From: Kovacikia minuta CCNUW1 | Lineage (GTDB): Bacteria; Cyanobacteriota; Cyanobacteriia; Leptolyngbyales; Leptolyngbyaceae | Assembly (NCBI RefSeq): GCF_020091585.1 | Contig: NZ_CP083583.1 | Coordinates: forward strand, 372,001 to 436,000 | Reading direction: 5' to 3' | DNA: 64,000 nucleotides | Part shown: positions 62,901 through 64,000 of the stretch, piece by piece | Position numbering within the stretch: the stretch's first letter is position 1 | How the letters are laid out: each line of letters starts with the position of its first letter | Notes under the pieces: model-generated | The model's input: only the letters and a program-made list of their open reading frames with translations | The model's database searches: none | Told to the model about the DNA's origin: nothing | Program-made: the position numbers and the translations under genes

Positions 62901-64000
62901 AATCTAACCTGGCACACATCCAACCAGATGTTCTGGGAGTAGAAGCAGCGCCTGAGATTCAAACAAAATCAGAAGCTGAAATTATGCCGGATTCTGGTGA
63001 GTTTGGTACGCCTCACCCGGATATTCAAACGACTGATACCCCAGCAGCTATTCTGAGATTAAAGAACGAAGCTGGACTTCAGGAGAAAACAGCAGTTGGA
63101 GCTACCTTTAAACCAGATGAAATTCAGACCGGGAGAACGCAGTCGATATTTCAGGAGCCAGAGGTTGAACCTGGAACTCAGACAGCAATAGAAGCGGGTG
63201 TTATTTCTGAGCCAGCGAAAGTGACTGGAGCCGAATCTCCAATTTCAACAACAAGGATTCAGCCAACAGTCCAGAAATCAGGAATCGAATCTGGACTTCA
63301 AACAGGGGCAGAAGTTGGAAGTCAGTCTGGATTGACTGAAGTGAGCCCAGCAGATATTCAAGCCCCTGTTCAGCAAGCAGGGGATGGGGTTCAAATTAAA
63401 AGAAAATTAGCATCTGACACTGTTTCTGAATCGACTGAACCTGGAGCTTCTGCCACCCAATCCCAAAAATTGGGTTTCCTTGAGTCAACCTTACAAGAGC
63501 CTGGTCCTTCCAAAACAGCCCCCCCCCTACCTGATCGACCTTTCAGCGCGCCTGAATCCAATATTCAAACATCAAAGATTCAATTACCCATTCAGGAATC
63601 GAGGGTTGAGCCTAAAATTCAGACGATCGCAGAAGCCGGAGTTGCTGCTGAATCAGTTGAGATACAGGCAACCGATAGGCAACCAGCAATTCAAAAATCA
63701 GAGTTTGAACCTGGAGTTCAATCGGTGCTGGAAGCTGAGGTGAGTTCTGAATCAATTGAAATTGGTACAGAAAATATTCAGCCCTCCATTCAAAAAATAG
63801 AAGTTGAACCTAAGTCTGAGAAGGGCACGGTGGTTGACAGTCAGCCTACTTCAGTTGGAGTTCGGGCAACCAATCATCAATCCCTAGCACAAGACCTTGC
63901 ATTTGCACCTGAATCTGAACCAACCACAACAGTTGAAATTGTTCCTGAATCCAGTGAAGCTCGGACAACTGAGCCAAATAGGTTAGAAGCTGCGACTCCT
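59912..64000 (+). CDS. Giant Cys-free repeat protein of the eCIS operon, incomplete at the window edge
   Basis: An open frame runs from the ATG at 59912 to base 64000 with no stop: at least 1363 residues. It starts MAASDSPSSHSQSETEALPA and is rich in Glu, Ser, Pro, Gln, Thr. I saw no Cys codon and only one Trp codon. A 37-residue tandem duplication (each starting ESTALQE) lies at about 60371-60592. From about 61.8 kb a loose repeat of roughly 40 residues recurs, of the type IQPSIQKxEVEPxIQT. The sequence suggests intrinsic disorder. Directly after the last tube gene, it may be a tail-associated linker, anchor or surface component. The C-terminal domain lies outside the window. Confidence 0.85.
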   Translation, partial: MAASDSPSSHSQSETEALPAVEPLGLKQPLLPTKPLGVNQQFLVPLGARSLSVLDPTIFSSNLIQADFLDNPFQDSPFFASPDPSIEGNPGAIGIEPNLTSVNPAPASSRSFSSSPSPPSSLSSSVVPKQHQTPEAAPVQTPRSPAGAPDNPFESTALQEIAEPSIHAETPQSNSEAIQLQRSTSLNEVVESTALQESAELSINTEIPQSNSEATQLQRSTSFNEVDRVNNLKPNDPNLSGKDYPNLQSDVTQSSPVEPSLLEGNESSLNAEHSTPNIQTKPIGSISNQAPSLEIQPKGLINATQSQNTERNTIQPKLESSSIDADTEQSIDLPIPASATERFASSEVVVNHSEPSIFSPQQPEISGVADTPGASTIQPKLETYSSETVPGSNNEPSVAALNVSQTPGLPQQGMAPATAPLLRRSPSEQASIEVPDQHFSAPSIQLTPDHSQPASTPELPQGEAALSATQDAQGIFHPEVVQSELSSSSISSGIGDAVESTKSSVPGFTEGLPISQRKEVTPPNAPKGVLGKLLSVREEFSQAPDSQSVAQAQLETESIHFQPSDSSSATTPDEPDTAIVAPSQVENIQQSIQESGSQPEISTTKTQSSTEPSETQRVENKATSTFGIGVESAERNPENPQPSVWKSETNVEFQTAGIQPLSIQRMESEPELQLTTAEATPETLGTYSENARSFVQKGESEPGIQAASETKVNSQLLGLSAESIQPFIQKAEIEPEFLTEPEVEVTSEPVKSDTATIQLSVQTEGKFENQTELKGETNFNSAKVSTPKPGIKQATTQTSDQIYEIEPGTQTTVREVVNSELLEGHTKEIQPSFHKLSDSPDIQPESELGANLAPGELRSENTQLPVPKLDSKLEPQTKEVETISESDKTHSTESQVTEIQASTQRLEVKPEIQRESEGEIKLDSVEVSPTAVPSLDRQPEPKPEIQAASEARVLPESAKVHTANSETRSIDVPTESQGIQPELQPELANKFNSKSIESNLAHIQPDVLGVEAAPEIQTKSEAEIMPDSGEFGTPHPDIQTTDTPAAILRLKNEAGLQEKTAVGATFKPDEIQTGRTQSIFQEPEVEPGTQTAIEAGVISEPAKVTGAESPISTTRIQPTVQKSGIESGLQTGAEVGSQSGLTEVSPADIQAPVQQAGDGVQIKRKLASDTVSESTEPGASATQSQKLGFLESTLQEPGPSKTAPPLPDRPFSAPESNIQTSKIQLPIQESRVEPKIQTIAEAGVAAESVEIQATDRQPAIQKSEFEPGVQSVLEAEVSSESIEIGTENIQPSIQKIEVEPKSEKGTVVDSQPTSVGVRATNHQSLAQDLAFAPESEPTTTVEIVPESSEARTTEPNRLEAATP
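60371..60592 (+). repeat. 111-bp tandem duplication in the giant gene
   Basis: Two copies begin GAATCTACCGCACTCCAGGA at 60371 and 60482, a period of 111 bases or 37 codons. They end near LQRSTS. The copies differ at about 20 positions, so the duplication is not very recent. Confidence 0.75.

Noticed and set aside
42307-64000. A resident prophage
   Set aside because: There are tail genes and cargo genes but no capsid, portal, terminase or integrase in the window; DUF4157 and the AAA+ ATPase point to an eCIS. The end beyond 64000 remains unseen.
1-64000. tRNA, rRNA or riboswitch genes
   Set aside because: I looked for cloverleaf-like CCA ends, rRNA cores and common riboswitch motifs and saw none, although a covariance search would be needed to exclude them.

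Overview
The window looks like a cyanobacterial chromosome, probably from a filamentous, repeat-rich lineage. The reasons are dense GCGATCGC-type (HIP1) octamers, several families of dispersed palindromic repeats typical of cyanobacteria, two Uma2 (DUF820) genes, and many insertion sequences. No rRNA, tRNA or CRISPR array was recognised. Family names below come from reading motifs, not from database searches.

Layout. (1) 0.3-4.6 kb: an uncharacterised 608-residue protein that appears to be joined, across a one-base frameshift, to an XRE helix-turn-helix domain; then a ParA/MinD-like ATPase and a HAMP/coiled-coil protein on the minus strand. (2) 4.7-10.5 kb: an IS1-type transposase remnant and a very large exonuclease-RecQ-UvrD fusion helicase, split by one base in a C run. 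(3) 11-20.5 kb: a type I restriction-modification locus (hsdR, hsdM, hsdS) with three PIN-domain toxin-type modules between its genes, closed by a MITE nested inside another repeat and by a Uma2 gene. (4) 20.6-26.1 kb: an 81-bp triplicated repeat, then metabolic and regulatory genes: Zn alcohol dehydrogenase, cupin, divergent AraC regulator, DMT exporter, flavin-binding protein and GNAT. (5) 26.3-37.6 kb: an insertion-sequence scrapyard. It has an IS4-like transposase, an ISL3 pseudogene cut by an IS21 element that itself holds an IS5 element, then two ISL3 copies in tandem with an IS701-like element between them. (6) 37.7-42.1 kb: a PchB-like isochorismate pyruvate lyase, SnoaL and VOC proteins, an AT-rich Mrr-like nuclease gene, and an ArsR-SRPBCC pair.

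(7) 42.3-64 kb is the most distinctive part: much of an extracellular contractile injection system (eCIS, phage-tail-like). Present are a gp25 baseplate protein (stranded beyond IS debris), two DUF4157 cargo proteins, the AAA+ ATPase, a DUF4255 terminator protein, the sheath, four gp19-type tube paralogues, two tail-assembly-type proteins, a DUF6760-like small protein, and a Cys-free repeat protein of at least 1363 residues that runs off the window. The spike, hub, wedge and tape-measure genes are not seen and may lie beyond 64000. The two cargo proteins share the DUF4157 leader but end in different candidate enzyme domains: an NlpC/P60-like cysteine peptidase fold and a CheD/CNF-like deamidase fold.

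Several genes are interrupted by single-base differences in short C/G runs (about 2142, 9428 and 34486). These may be real pseudogenisation or assembly errors; the raw reads would decide.
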